A stretch of DNA of 64,000 nt from Hassallia byssoidea VB512170. Its GTDB lineage: Bacteria > Cyanobacteriota > Cyanobacteriia > Cyanobacteriales > Nostocaceae. The notes below the pieces were generated by a model. It made no database searches. It was not told the origin of the DNA and saw only the letters and a program-made list of their open reading frames with translations. The stretch lies in assembly GCF_000817785.2 (NCBI RefSeq), contig NZ_JTCM02000016.1, forward strand, positions 26,283 through 90,282, in the 5' to 3' direction. Positions 31,684 through 40,159 of this stretch are shown here, piece after piece. Position 1 is the stretch's first letter; each line of letters opens with the position of its first letter. The position numbers were made by a program, and so were the translations under genes.

Positions 31684-32292
31684 ATGTTTATCAACACATT
31701 AATCACCGATCCGATACATTTTTTCAGAATCGTTGTAATTATCATATTTTCTATCACCTTGCATGAACTTGCTCATGGATGGGCAGCGATGAGTCAGGGT
31801 GATGATACTCCGCAAAGAACTGGTCATCTTACTCTTAATCCTGTAGTTCACATGGGCTGGGAGTCAATCATTTTTCTTTGCATTGCTGGTATTGCTTGGG
31901 GACAAATGCCCGTCAATCCCTCTAAATTTCGCTCTGCAAAGCTAGGCAATATTATAGTATCCGCAGCCGGACCATTATCAAATTTGGCTTTAGGAATTAT
32001 ATTTGTTCTGCTTTTTAAAGTTTACTCTAACCCTCATCTTTCAGGACTTTTGAGTCTCGAATTTGTTTACTTGACAGCGCGGATAAATTTTATTTTATTT
32101 CTGTTTAATCTTTTACCAATACCCCCATTAGATGGGTTTCATGTTTGGAGTGAAATTTTTCCCAAATTAAAACAACTAGAAAATACCCAATTCGGAGTTT
32201 TTGCTTTGATGCTGTTATTTTTAATTCCAAGTTTTGGTACAGGATTAGGATTAATTGCTGACTTAGTTATCAAGGCGATTACTGGCGTGTAA
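31684..32292 (+). CDS. Site-2-protease-type M50 membrane metallopeptidase
   Basis: 202 residues. The zinc motif HELAH is at 27-31 in the first membrane helix, and the second metal ligand lies in NLLPIPPLDGFHV near residue 141-153. Four to five membrane helices, no PDZ domain. This is the compact form of the rhomboid-independent intramembrane protease family that cuts within membrane helices, for example anti-sigma factors. The substrate is unknown. The small membrane protein 50 bp downstream could be cotranscribed. Confidence 0.9.
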   Translation: MFINTLITDPIHFFRIVVIIIFSITLHELAHGWAAMSQGDDTPQRTGHLTLNPVVHMGWESIIFLCIAGIAWGQMPVNPSKFRSAKLGNIIVSAAGPLSNLALGIIFVLLFKVYSNPHLSGLLSLEFVYLTARINFILFLFNLLPIPPLDGFHVWSEIFPKLKQLENTQFGVFALMLLFLIPSFGTGLGLIADLVIKAITGV

Positions 32293-32343
32293 TTATCTGC
32301 TTTTCAAGAATTCATCTACCAATAAAAAGAAAGGAAAGCTTGA

Positions 32344-32832
32344 GTGTTAAAACAAAAACTTGCAGCGGTTACAGTTGGTGTTGCTTTGAGTTTCGTTGCT
32401 GTGAGCGCGCTTTCAGCAACGCCAGGGGCAAATATTATCCAATCTAATTTTTCTCTGGTATATGATGTCAACAATGAATCAGGCAAATATTTGATAAACG
32501 AAAAATTTTCGTCAGGAGTGTTGGCAAATTTAGAACTTATCAAAGAAGATAAAATTATCTGTTCTTCAAATTCACTATTTACAAATGGGTTTAACTTATT
32601 TGCTAGATTACTAATTGTTGGCAGCTTCGTTTATCTAGGTGGTCGGACTTATTCACCCTTTGTCGAGCGCTACCTAATAATTTCTAGAGATTTTTTGAAG
32701 ATTTTATTGAGTATTTTTTTGTCACTTTTTTTTATCGCTATATGCATTATTACCGTATCAATATTTTTATCACCGCATCATATTTCTGATTCTATGCGTT
32801 CTAGCCATAACTGCAACTTTAAAAATCCCTAA
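32344..32832 (+). CDS. Small membrane protein of unknown function
   Basis: 162 residues from a GTG start with AGGAAAGC upstream. A signal-peptide-like N-terminus (LAAVTVGVALSFVAVSALSA) is followed by an extracytoplasmic stretch of about 55 residues and two membrane helices (LFARLLIVGSFVYLGG and ILLSIFLSLFFIAICIITV). Not recognised. Its only context is the M50 protease just upstream, so it might be a partner or substrate (inference). Confidence 0.65.
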   Translation: MLKQKLAAVTVGVALSFVAVSALSATPGANIIQSNFSLVYDVNNESGKYLINEKFSSGVLANLELIKEDKIICSSNSLFTNGFNLFARLLIVGSFVYLGGRTYSPFVERYLIISRDFLKILLSIFLSLFFIAICIITVSIFLSPHHISDSMRSSHNCNFKNP

Positions 32833-32879
32833 TTAGAATATTTCTACTCACTTCCTGCCCAATGAGGATTCTGGACTAT

Positions 32880-34481
32880 TTAGGTGCCGGGTTTGAAATA
32901 ATCGAGGAGGCGATCGCCTGAATCAGCGCGAATCAAAGCCACAACCACATCAGGTAAAGCTGTTAAACTGGGGTACACCAAATAGCGTGGTTCCCAACGC
33001 GGGCGAAACTTTTCTTTATATGCGTGTAACCCTTGAAAGTTGTAGAATCGATTTAAATGCTCGTAAAGATAGTGCAATACCTTCTCTAATTTGTGTGATT
33101 CCTTAGTTTCACCAACCCCAGCCAAAGCGGAAAGACCAAAATTAAAGCTGTCGTAACCCCGCTGTTGGAAATGCTGCAACATACTAATAAATAGAAAGTC
33201 CATCGTGCCGTTTTCAATCAACTTACGGTGTCGCATCATATCGTTAATGACTTCGTTAAGCTGATATTGTGAGATAATGTTGGTAAAAGCGCTAATTTCA
33301 CCTTTGGGGGTGTGTACTACAGCGATTTCACACTCTTGTAGATAATCTTCGTCAAACCATCCCAGAGAAAAGTGCTTTTCTGAACCTTGCACCATTTGCA
33401 GCCACTCATCGCTGACTAGTTTTAGCTGGTGCAACAAGTCTTTAGAAATAGGTGGTTGGTAAAACTTGACTTGATATCCTTCTTTGGTCAGCCGACTTAT
33501 TGTTGGTCTGAAGTTTTTACCTGCTTTGCCTTGTAAAGTAAAAGTTTTTAAGTCAACGATCGCTTCAGAACCAATTTTCAGCACTCGAAACCCCAACGAC
33601 TTGTAGCAATCTATGTCATTTGGTAAAGTTTGGTAAAATGCCGGATACCAATCGTTGCGTTCGCAGAACTGCTGAAAGCTAATTAGCGTCTCTTTCCGGT
33701 CTTCAGTTGGTCCGATGGGATCTCCTAAAGCGATCGCACCTCGTCCTTTAGGGACGTAAGCAATTACACTGCGACCAGAAGGGCTGAAATAGTAACTTTT
33801 ATCACTTAATAACGCATATGCTGTCAAAGAAGAGCGTCCGTACTTTTCTACAATATTTCTAGCTTGTTGGCGTTCGCTGGGGTCAGCCTGATTACGTATA
33901 AATACGGGTTGCAACAGCATCACTAATGCAACCGTAAAAGTACTCGCCGCAATAACATATATAGAATTGGCAAAAAATTCTCCGAAGTGCGTCTTTGGTT
34001 GCAATCCCAAATTATCTTCTGTAAAGAACATCGCCAAAGTTTGAAGTATGGCATCACCCCAATTAAAATTTTCTGTAAATTTGCCGTCTAATAAATAAAA
34101 TCCGATAGTCCCATATGCCAGAGTAAACAGCAAAGCGCCAATTAATACTCTAACTCCTCGCGCAATCGAAGGACGGTCTGATTTTGCCGTAAAAACATGG
34201 CGCATTAAAAGCAATTGTAATAACAAAACTCCCGAAAGGAGACTTTCTTCGTAGTCAAGTCCTTTCAGCAAATGACTGAAAATAGAAATCACTAGTAACC
34301 CAATGGTAAGCATCCAAGCGATTTTTTTTCTTCTTAATAAATTAGTAGCTAGTGTTAGCAAAATAAAGCCTGTCAGCGCTGCAAATATATGACCGCTGGC
34401 ACGAATTTCAAAGGGTAAAAACTGTTTTAACCACTGATTTCGTTCGTGTAAAGTCGGTGTGACTGCTGACAGCAAGTTCAC
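32880..34481 (-). CDS. MprF-like phosphatidylglycerol aminoacyltransferase, N-terminus apparently altered
   Basis: 533 residues from GTG 34481. About six membrane helices (1-200) precede a cytoplasmic DUF2156 synthetase domain (about 215-525) with YGRSSLTAYALLSDKSYYFS, GDPIGPTEDRKE and FNFGLSALAGVGE. MprF-type enzymes transfer an amino acid from tRNA to phosphatidylglycerol, changing membrane charge. The frame extends back over KPFGLWSAAFLTALVGVV, which is typical coding sequence for this family, before a TAG at 34544. The original start is therefore missing, and the present start lies inside the old first helix. This follows from the junction with the truncated esterase. It may still be functional. 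Confidence 0.82.
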   Translation of the reverse strand: MNLLSAVTPTLHERNQWLKQFLPFEIRASGHIFAALTGFILLTLATNLLRRKKIAWMLTIGLLVISIFSHLLKGLDYEESLLSGVLLLQLLLMRHVFTAKSDRPSIARGVRVLIGALLFTLAYGTIGFYLLDGKFTENFNWGDAILQTLAMFFTEDNLGLQPKTHFGEFFANSIYVIAASTFTVALVMLLQPVFIRNQADPSERQQARNIVEKYGRSSLTAYALLSDKSYYFSPSGRSVIAYVPKGRGAIALGDPIGPTEDRKETLISFQQFCERNDWYPAFYQTLPNDIDCYKSLGFRVLKIGSEAIVDLKTFTLQGKAGKNFRPTISRLTKEGYQVKFYQPPISKDLLHQLKLVSDEWLQMVQGSEKHFSLGWFDEDYLQECEIAVVHTPKGEISAFTNIISQYQLNEVINDMMRHRKLIENGTMDFLFISMLQHFQQRGYDSFNFGLSALAGVGETKESHKLEKVLHYLYEHLNRFYNFQGLHAYKEKFRPRWEPRYLVYPSLTALPDVVVALIRADSGDRLLDYFKPGT

Positions 34482-35265
34482 TACTCCGACTAGTGCTGTG
34501 AGAAAAGCTGCACTCCAAAGTCCAAAAGGTTTTGGTAGATGCTAATAAATCGCGATCGCTTTTACCTGCATCTAAATACACCCGCAATCGCTTCTTGTCA
34601 TTAAATGATAACTTTTGGACAATTTCTTGGGGGCTATTTTGCGAACCGCTGTTATCAGTAAAGTAACCGCTATGGCTAAACAGAATGTTAAAGTTTTTGA
34701 GATAGCGTAACCCAATATTAAATGCACCCCATCCTCCAGAAGAAACACCTCCCAACGCCCAAAACTGGGGTTTTTCCAACGTGCGGTAGCGCGACTTGAC
34801 CACTTTTACTAATTCTAAACCAATTAATGTTCCGACTTTGCCATTAGGACCATCATAATAATCGGGGTCATATAAAGGACTCGAACCACGCAGGTCATTA
34901 CCATCAGGTGTAATTATAATACAAGGTGGCAATTTTCCGCTTTGATACAATTCATCAAGTACGTTGAAAATACGATATTTATCAACATAAGCACGGACAT
35001 CATCATGACCACCATGTAATAAAAATATCACCGGATAGCGCTTGTGGAGATTTTTTTGATAGTCAGGTGGCAAAATGACACCATATTGACGTGTACCCAT
35101 TGCTTGACTGTTAAAGCTTTCTAATTGAAATTTTAACTTTGTTGCTGTCTCTGCTTTTGGCGCATCTAGTTGCGGCGCACCAAGTATAAAAACGTAATAA
35201 TATCCAGTTGCGCCAAGTATTGCGATCGCACTCGCAATACCAACTAAAATTATTGAAAATTTCAT
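34408..35265 (-). pseudogene. Esterase (alpha/beta hydrolase, FrmB-like) truncated by a deletion junction
   Basis: The first 245 of 285 codons are a normal esterase: membrane anchor (1-25), oxyanion region FLLHGGHDDVRAYVDKYRI, nucleophile Ser175 in GGVSSGGWGA, and LDAGKSDRDLLASTKTF. At about 34520-34540 the frame enters the start of the MprF-like gene in the wrong frame, giving a Ser/Thr-rich nonsense tail of about 38 residues. The expected C-terminal segment with the catalytic His is missing. The likeliest history is a deletion that removed the esterase 3' end and the first codons of the next gene. It is probably inactive. Confidence 0.8.
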
Positions 35266-35747
35266 ATTTTATGTATATATTTTTAATTTTTTATTTGAGG
35301 TGTTTTGTAGTTCATAGCTTTAGAATTAAGAATAAATTTGGTTATTTGTTGGTTGTTAGTAGTTAGTAGTTAGTTGTCAAAAAGAATGCACCTACCCTCG
35401 AAGGGTAAGGTTATACTTACAAACTTTTCTCGATCGCAGGCTTTAGGCTTGAGGCAGCTGCATTCTGTAAACTTAACTACTAACCACTTTTCTTTGGAAA
35501 GAGATACTCCTTGCAAGAAAAAGTTTAGATAAATAATGTGTCAATCTTGTGTCAACTGGATGGAAAGGTTGCGACTGTTATTTATTAGTTAATATTTCTT
35601 CACGCTTATAAGTGTGGAAATGCCCCTTTTTTAGTTGATTATTTGGTTTACTGCTTTTGCTATAGGCGATCGCCTGCGAATCGCGTCAATATAATTACCA
35701 TCATCTCCTCAACTCTTTAACAGCAATTCCCCAAAAAACGTTTAAGT
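35266..35747. other. 482-bp intergenic region with small inverted-repeat element
   Basis: It holds TTAGTAG words and a stretch at about 35382-35472 bounded by AGAATGCA and TGCATTCT, with an internal ACCCTCGAAGGGT hairpin that recalls the CCCTAGAAGGG hairpin at 889. No gene recognised. Confidence 0.5.
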
Positions 35748-35966
35748 TTGGCGATTTGCTTGAGTGCTTTGGGATATCTGGTGGCGATCGGCTACGATAT
35801 CTTGGGCTTTAGTTATATTGGACGTACTCTTGCGGCGAAAAAGATAGCTTTTACTAACTTTATAAGTTCTGTTTTTAGCAATACTATCGGTTTTGCTTTA
35901 GTCACAGGTAGTGCTATCGGTTATCGATTTTACACAAGTTCGGGAGTTTCGTCTGCGGCAGTATAG
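35748..35966 (+). pseudogene. Fragment of an MprF/UPF0104-type flippase membrane domain
   Basis: The 72 codons read LSALGYLVAIGYDILGFSYIGR, then KIAFTNFISSVFSNTIGFAL and GYRFYTSSGVSSAAV. This matches the conserved core of the lysyl-phosphatidylglycerol flippase domain (YDxLAxRYIGRxL, FSNNxGFxLLxGxxxRYRxYS). The frame ends at TAG 35964-35966, but similarity appears to continue weakly (HIAQFTISYLW) past the stop. The start is a TTG with no ribosome site. It is a remnant, on the opposite strand to the MprF-like synthetase 1.3 kb away, and supports a history of rearrangement here. Confidence 0.7.
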
Positions 35967-36159
35967 CATATCGCACAGTTTACTATTTCTTACCTTTGGT
36001 AGTAGCCGCACGGTTACTGGGGCTGTATTAACTGAAGTATGAAAAAAAAATCATCAACAAAATGTAAAGTTTAGCTTTTGTGTGTCAGCTGATTCTGATA
36101 ACTTAGTTACATAGCTTAATTTACAATGCCTTCAAAGCTTCTTTATTAATTATTTTATT

Positions 36160-38070
36160 ATGGCGCTTATAGTTCAGAAATACGGTGGCAGTTCAGTCGG
36201 TTCAGTTGAACGTATTCAAGCTGTGGCACAGCGCGTATACAAAACTGTGAAAGCCGGAAATTCTGTTGTTGTCGTGGTTTCAGCAATGGGTAAAACCACC
36301 GATGGACTTGTCAAACTAGCGCACGAAATATCAAAAAATCCCAACCGTCGGGAAATGGATATGCTACTTTCGACAGGTGAGCAAGTATCCATCGCCGTGG
36401 TAAGTATGGCATTGGATGAACTCGGACAGCCAGCGATTTCTCTCACCGGGGCGCAAGTAGGAATTGTTACCGAAGCCGAACACACCCGCGCCCGAATTTT
36501 GGATATCAAAACCGATCGCCTAAAACGCCACCTCCAAGAAGGCAAAGTAGTTGTTGTAGCCGGATTTCAAGGCATATCCAGCTTGGAAGAATGGGAAATT
36601 ACAACTTTGGGGCGTGGCGGTTCCGACACTTCAGCAGTAGCTTTGGCAGCAGCATTACGAGCAGATTTTTGTGAAATTTATACAGATGTGCCAGGTATTT
36701 TAACTACAGACCCGCGTTTAGTTCCTGAGGCACAGTTGATGGAGGAAATTACCTCAGATGAAATGTTGGAACTTGCCAGCTTAGGGGCAAAAGTGCTGCA
36801 TCCCCGTGCTGTGGAAATTGCCCGCAATTACGGCGTTCCCCTCGTGGTACGCTCAAGCTGGACAGATCAACCGGGTACTTGGGTAACTTCCCCTAAACCA
36901 CAAGAGCGATCGCTTCTAAATTTAGAAATAGCGCGTTCGGTGGATAATGTTCAATTCGATACCGACCAAGCAAAAGTAGCTTTATTGCGCGTACCAGATA
37001 AACCAGGCGTGGCAGCGCGGTTATTTGGAGAAATTGCCCGTCAAAATGTCGATGTTGACTTGATTATTCAATCAATACACGAAGGCAATACAAATGACAT
37101 CGCCTTTACCGTAACAACACCGATATTGAAGCGTGCGGAAGCAGTCGCAGCAGCGATCGCCCCAGCACTGCGAAGTCAAAATGGTGCATCGACAGAAGCC
37201 GAAGTAATGGTACAGCAGCAAATCGCCAAAATCAGCATTTCCGGCGCAGGAATGATTGGGCGTCCCGGCGTCGCGGCTCAAATGTTCATCACGCTAGCGG
37301 AAGCTGGCGTTAACATCCAGATGATATCTACTAGCGAAGTGAAAGTAAGTTGCGTAGTTGACGCCGCACAATGCGATCGCGCTGTTGCCGCACTTCGGGA
37401 GGTGTTTGAGATAGAGGATGAGGAGACAGGGAGACAGGGAGGACAAGGAGGACAAGGAGGACAAGGAGGACAAGGAGGACAAGGGGGAATTTCTTTCTTG
37501 TCCTCCCCCTCTCCTTTGTCTCCCTTGTCTCCCCCCTCTCCCTTGTCCCCTCCCTCCCCCCATCCCCCCGTCCGAGGTGTCGCTTTAGACATGAACCAAT
37601 CGCGTTTGGCGATTCGTCAACTACCAGATCGTCCGGGGATGGCAGCGAAGTTGTTCGGACTATTAGCGCAGCACAATATTAGTGTAGATATGATTATCCA
37701 ATCTCAGCGCTGCCGAGTAGTTGATGGTGTTCCCAGACGAGATATAGCCTTCACCGTCGCGAGGATGGATGGAGAAGCGGCAAAGAAAATGCTGCAACAA
37801 GCAGCGTCAGAATTTGGCTGGGGTGAAATTGTTTTGGATAATGCGATCGCCAAAGTGAGTATTGTTGGTGCAGGTATGGTAGGACAACCAGGAGTTGCAG
37901 CGAAAATGTTTGAGGCGATCGCCCTTCACCAAATTAACATTCAAATGATTGCCACCTCAGAAATTAAAATTAGCTGTGTCGTGGATCAAGAACAAGGTGT
38001 TAAAGCTTTGCAAGTTATCCACGCTGCCTTTGGACTTGCAGGAAGCGAAAAATTCGTAGTGCCGGCGTAA
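36160..38070 (+). CDS. lysC: Aspartate kinase with four ACT domains and a low-complexity insertion
   Basis: 636 residues. It phosphorylates aspartate, the first step to lysine, threonine and methionine. The kinase domain (1-245) has [12 protein letters not shown] and [16 protein letters not shown] pairs lie at about 265-415 ([31 protein letters not shown]) and about 480-630 ([30 protein letters not shown]), the four-ACT form known from cyanobacteria, which gives feedback control. Between them, residues about 422-474 are a Gly/Gln then Pro/Ser-rich insert encoded by GGACAAGGA repeats and their C/T-rich complement-like partner. The frame is kept. The insert lies in the natural linker, so activity is likely retained. 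Confidence 0.96.
   Translation: MALIVQKYGGSSVGSVERIQAVAQRVYKTVKAGNSVVVVVSAMGKTTDGLVKLAHEISKNPNRREMDMLLSTGEQVSIAVVSMALDELGQPAISLTGAQVGIVTEAEHTRARILDIKTDRLKRHLQEGKVVVVAGFQGISSLEEWEITTLGRGGSDTSAVALAAALRADFCEIYTDVPGILTTDPRLVPEAQLMEEITSDEMLELASLGAKVLHPRAVEIARNYGVPLVVRSSWTDQPGTWVTSPKPQERSLLNLEIARSVDNVQFDTDQAKVALLRVPDKPGVAARLFGEIARQNVDVDLIIQSIHEGNTNDIAFTVTTPILKRAEAVAAAIAPALRSQNGASTEAEVMVQQQIAKISISGAGMIGRPGVAAQMFITLAEAGVNIQMISTSEVKVSCVVDAAQCDRAVAALREVFEIEDEETGRQGGQGGQGGQGGQGGQGGISFLSSPSPLSPLSPPSPLSPPSPHPPVRGVALDMNQSRLAIRQLPDRPGMAAKLFGLLAQHNISVDMIIQSQRCRVVDGVPRRDIAFTVARMDGEAAKKMLQQAASEFGWGEIVLDNAIAKVSIVGAGMVGQPGVAAKMFEAIALHQINIQMIATSEIKISCVVDQEQGVKALQVIHAAFGLAGSEKFVVPA
37425..37565. repeat. In-frame GGACAAGGA minisatellite plus C/T-rich partner inside lysC
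   Basis: Seven or so copies of the 9-mer GGACAAGGA are followed by CCCCTCTCC/TTGTCTCCC words, which are roughly complementary, so the mRNA can form a long hairpin. The same words occur between genes at 14020 and 15600 and inside chlD at 40825-40965. Confidence 0.85.
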
Positions 38071-38189
38071 TTTTAGCAGGGAAATAAATTATCACCAACC
38101 GTCGTAGAGACGTTTGCAATGTTTTTATTACTATTAATTTAACGGGCATAATATGACGCAAAAGCGATAAGATATTCCTGAATATCACA

Positions 38190-38235
38190 CCAATTAAAAA
38201 ACCGTGGCTGCTGAGAGCTAACCACGGTGGAAAAA
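38190..38235. terminator. ACCGTGG hairpin between convergent lysC and BI-1 genes
   Basis: ACCGTGG and CCACGGT form a 7-bp stem (about 38201-38228) flanked by A-rich and T/A-rich sequence, so it can terminate from either side. Confidence 0.6.
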
Positions 38236-38272
38236 TGTATTTAATTATCTAATTTCCAATACCTACACTCAA

Positions 38273-39001
38273 TTAATCGCGGCTATTGAGGGCAATTAGC
38301 AACCGCAAGATAAAGACAAACAAATTGATGTAGGTAAGGTACATAGATAAAGCCGCAGGCAGATATTGCTCATCGCTGTAGGTGCGGGGCAAGATGTAGA
38401 AATCAACTACAGATGCGCCAACAAATAAAAGCACACCCAGCCCGGAAATGGCAATTTCTAACCAATTTGGCGTGTAAACACCGAACAACGACAACCCGAA
38501 TTGTGCTAGGCAAACAACCACCAAGGCAATAACGCCTAAATTGATAGTTTTAGTCAAAGCCATGCCGTCTGAGTCAGAGAGATTTGAACCGACTTGACGG
38601 GCGGCAATAAAAGTGATACCACAACCAAGGGCTGCTATACCGATTCCTTGAATGCCAACTCCTTGGGTTCTCAAGGCGAGATAAATCAAGCCACTAAGGG
38701 TATATCCCGACAACAGGCTGTAGGTTGCCAAAAGGGGCAGGGCAACGGCTTTGTTGCCTTTTTCAGCAACGTTTTGGGCAACAAAGAACAGAATTAATTC
38801 TAGGATGACCGCACCAATTACGGTGGGCATGAAAAGTCCGGGGTTGGTACGGATGACTCCTAAACCACCGTAAGCTGCCAGTGCTGTTAAAACCAGTCCA
38901 CCACCAACGTAGGGAAGGGCGTTGGCAATTACATTTGGACCAACGAGGGCTTGATTTTTAGCCTCACGGATAGCGTTACGAAAATTGCTGGTATTGCTCA
39001 T
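38273..39001 (-). CDS. Bax inhibitor-1/YccA-family membrane protein
   Basis: 242 residues, seven membrane helices. The C-terminal signature YLTYINLFVFILRLLIAL is typical of bacterial BI-1/YccA proteins, as are the acidic residues in the later helices (VDFYILPRTYSDEQY). These proteins are proposed calcium leak channels or partners of FtsH quality control. Role in cyanobacteria unknown. Single gene. Confidence 0.9.
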   Translation of the reverse strand: MSNTSNFRNAIREAKNQALVGPNVIANALPYVGGGLVLTALAAYGGLGVIRTNPGLFMPTVIGAVILELILFFVAQNVAEKGNKAVALPLLATYSLLSGYTLSGLIYLALRTQGVGIQGIGIAALGCGITFIAARQVGSNLSDSDGMALTKTINLGVIALVVVCLAQFGLSLFGVYTPNWLEIAISGLGVLLFVGASVVDFYILPRTYSDEQYLPAALSMYLTYINLFVFILRLLIALNSRD

Positions 39002-39308
39002 ATTTCACAACTAATTTTTCAGAAAAACAGTGCTGCTTCCTTCTATTTTGAACCATATCAAGAGAGCTATGTGATTTCACAAATGGGGGAATTCCTCACT
39101 TGATTTATATCAAGTCAAACTAGCCGGAAACAGATAGCGGCGCAAAACATATGCGTGGAAATACTGATGCCTAAAGTTAGACCCCTCACAAGTTCAGTAT
39201 AACGACGATGGTTTATTCAGCGCCATCTAAGGAAAATAATTACAGCTTTGATGAAAATTTACGCAACTCCAATTTTCCAGAAAAAGGAGTTACTAGAAAG
39301 GAATTTAT
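39002..39308. other. Promoter region between divergent BI-1 and sigF genes
   Basis: 307 bases, AT-rich. A TTGATTTATATCAAG palindrome near 39099-39113 is a possible regulator site. No gene seen. Confidence 0.4.
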
Positions 39309-40091
39309 ATGGTAGCATGTCAGTCCTCTCTGCGGTCTGATGGTATCGAGTTATTGCACTTATACCACCAGAATCCTTCTATTAAACTTCGTAATCAACT
39401 TGTACAGTTACATACTGGCTTAGTGCGTAAGATGGCTCATAAATTCAGCCATCAATGTAATGAACCTTATGAAGATTTAGAACAAATCGGTTATTTCGGT
39501 TTAATTAGGGCAATTGAGCGATTCGATCCCAGTCAAGGATATGCTTTTAGTTCGTTTGCTGTGCCCTACATTCGTGGAGAAATGCTGCACTTTTTGCGCG
39601 ATCGCAGTACTCTATTAAAGATACCCCGTCGCTGGCAAGAACTCTACAATGAGGGGCAAAAAGTCCGCAAGGAATTATCAATATCTTTGGGTCGTCCTCC
39701 GAAAGATTCGGAAATTGCCAACATACTCCAAGTATCTGTCCAAGAATGGCAAGAAACTAAATTAGCGGCTCAAAATCGGCTGCCTTTGAGTTTAGATGCT
39801 ACCGCAGTTCACTATGTTGATTGCCAAATAACTTTGGGTGAAGCGCTTCCCTGTCCCCGTTCTACGGCTTTCCAACAACAAGAAGAAGAACGTCAACAAC
39901 TCCAAGGGGCAATAAATATGTTAGAAGAAAAGCCCCGCTTGGCTGTTGAATTAGTCTTTTTAAAAGAACTTTCTCGCAAAGATGCCGCGAAGAAAATCGG
40001 TACCAGTCCAATGACAGTAACGCGATATCTCCAAAAGGGAGTTCAGGATTTAATGTGTTTCTTACAACCCGCAGTGGCAACTGGATCGTAG
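39309..40091 (+). CDS. sigF: Group 3 RNA polymerase sigma factor, SigF type
   Basis: 260 residues with AAAGGAATT before the ATG. Region 2 (about 35-105) contains EPYEDLEQIGYFGLIRAIERFD and FSSFAVPYIRGEMLHFLRD, region 3 LGRPPKDSEIA, and region 4 ends with LSRKDAAKKIGTSPMTVTRYLQ as the -35 helix-turn-helix. The layout matches the sigma-B/F/G-like group 3 factors of cyanobacteria, which control pili, motility and stress genes. SigF is the best label; the related SigJ is less likely. No anti-sigma gene lies beside it. Confidence 0.82.
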   Translation: MVACQSSLRSDGIELLHLYHQNPSIKLRNQLVQLHTGLVRKMAHKFSHQCNEPYEDLEQIGYFGLIRAIERFDPSQGYAFSSFAVPYIRGEMLHFLRDRSTLLKIPRRWQELYNEGQKVRKELSISLGRPPKDSEIANILQVSVQEWQETKLAAQNRLPLSLDATAVHYVDCQITLGEALPCPRSTAFQQQEEERQQLQGAINMLEEKPRLAVELVFLKELSRKDAAKKIGTSPMTVTRYLQKGVQDLMCFLQPAVATGS

Positions 40092-40158
40092 TCAAAAGTC
40101 AAAAGTCCAAAGTCCAAAGTTTATTGACTATTGACTATTGACTATTGACCATTGACTA
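40092..40158. repeat. AGTCAAA and TTGACTA heptamer repeats between sigF and chlD
   Basis: Degenerate AAAAGTC/CAAAGTC words are followed by five TTGACTA heptamers in inverted relation, an STRR array that can fold as a stem and end both convergent transcripts. Confidence 0.7.
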
Positions 40159-40159
40159 A

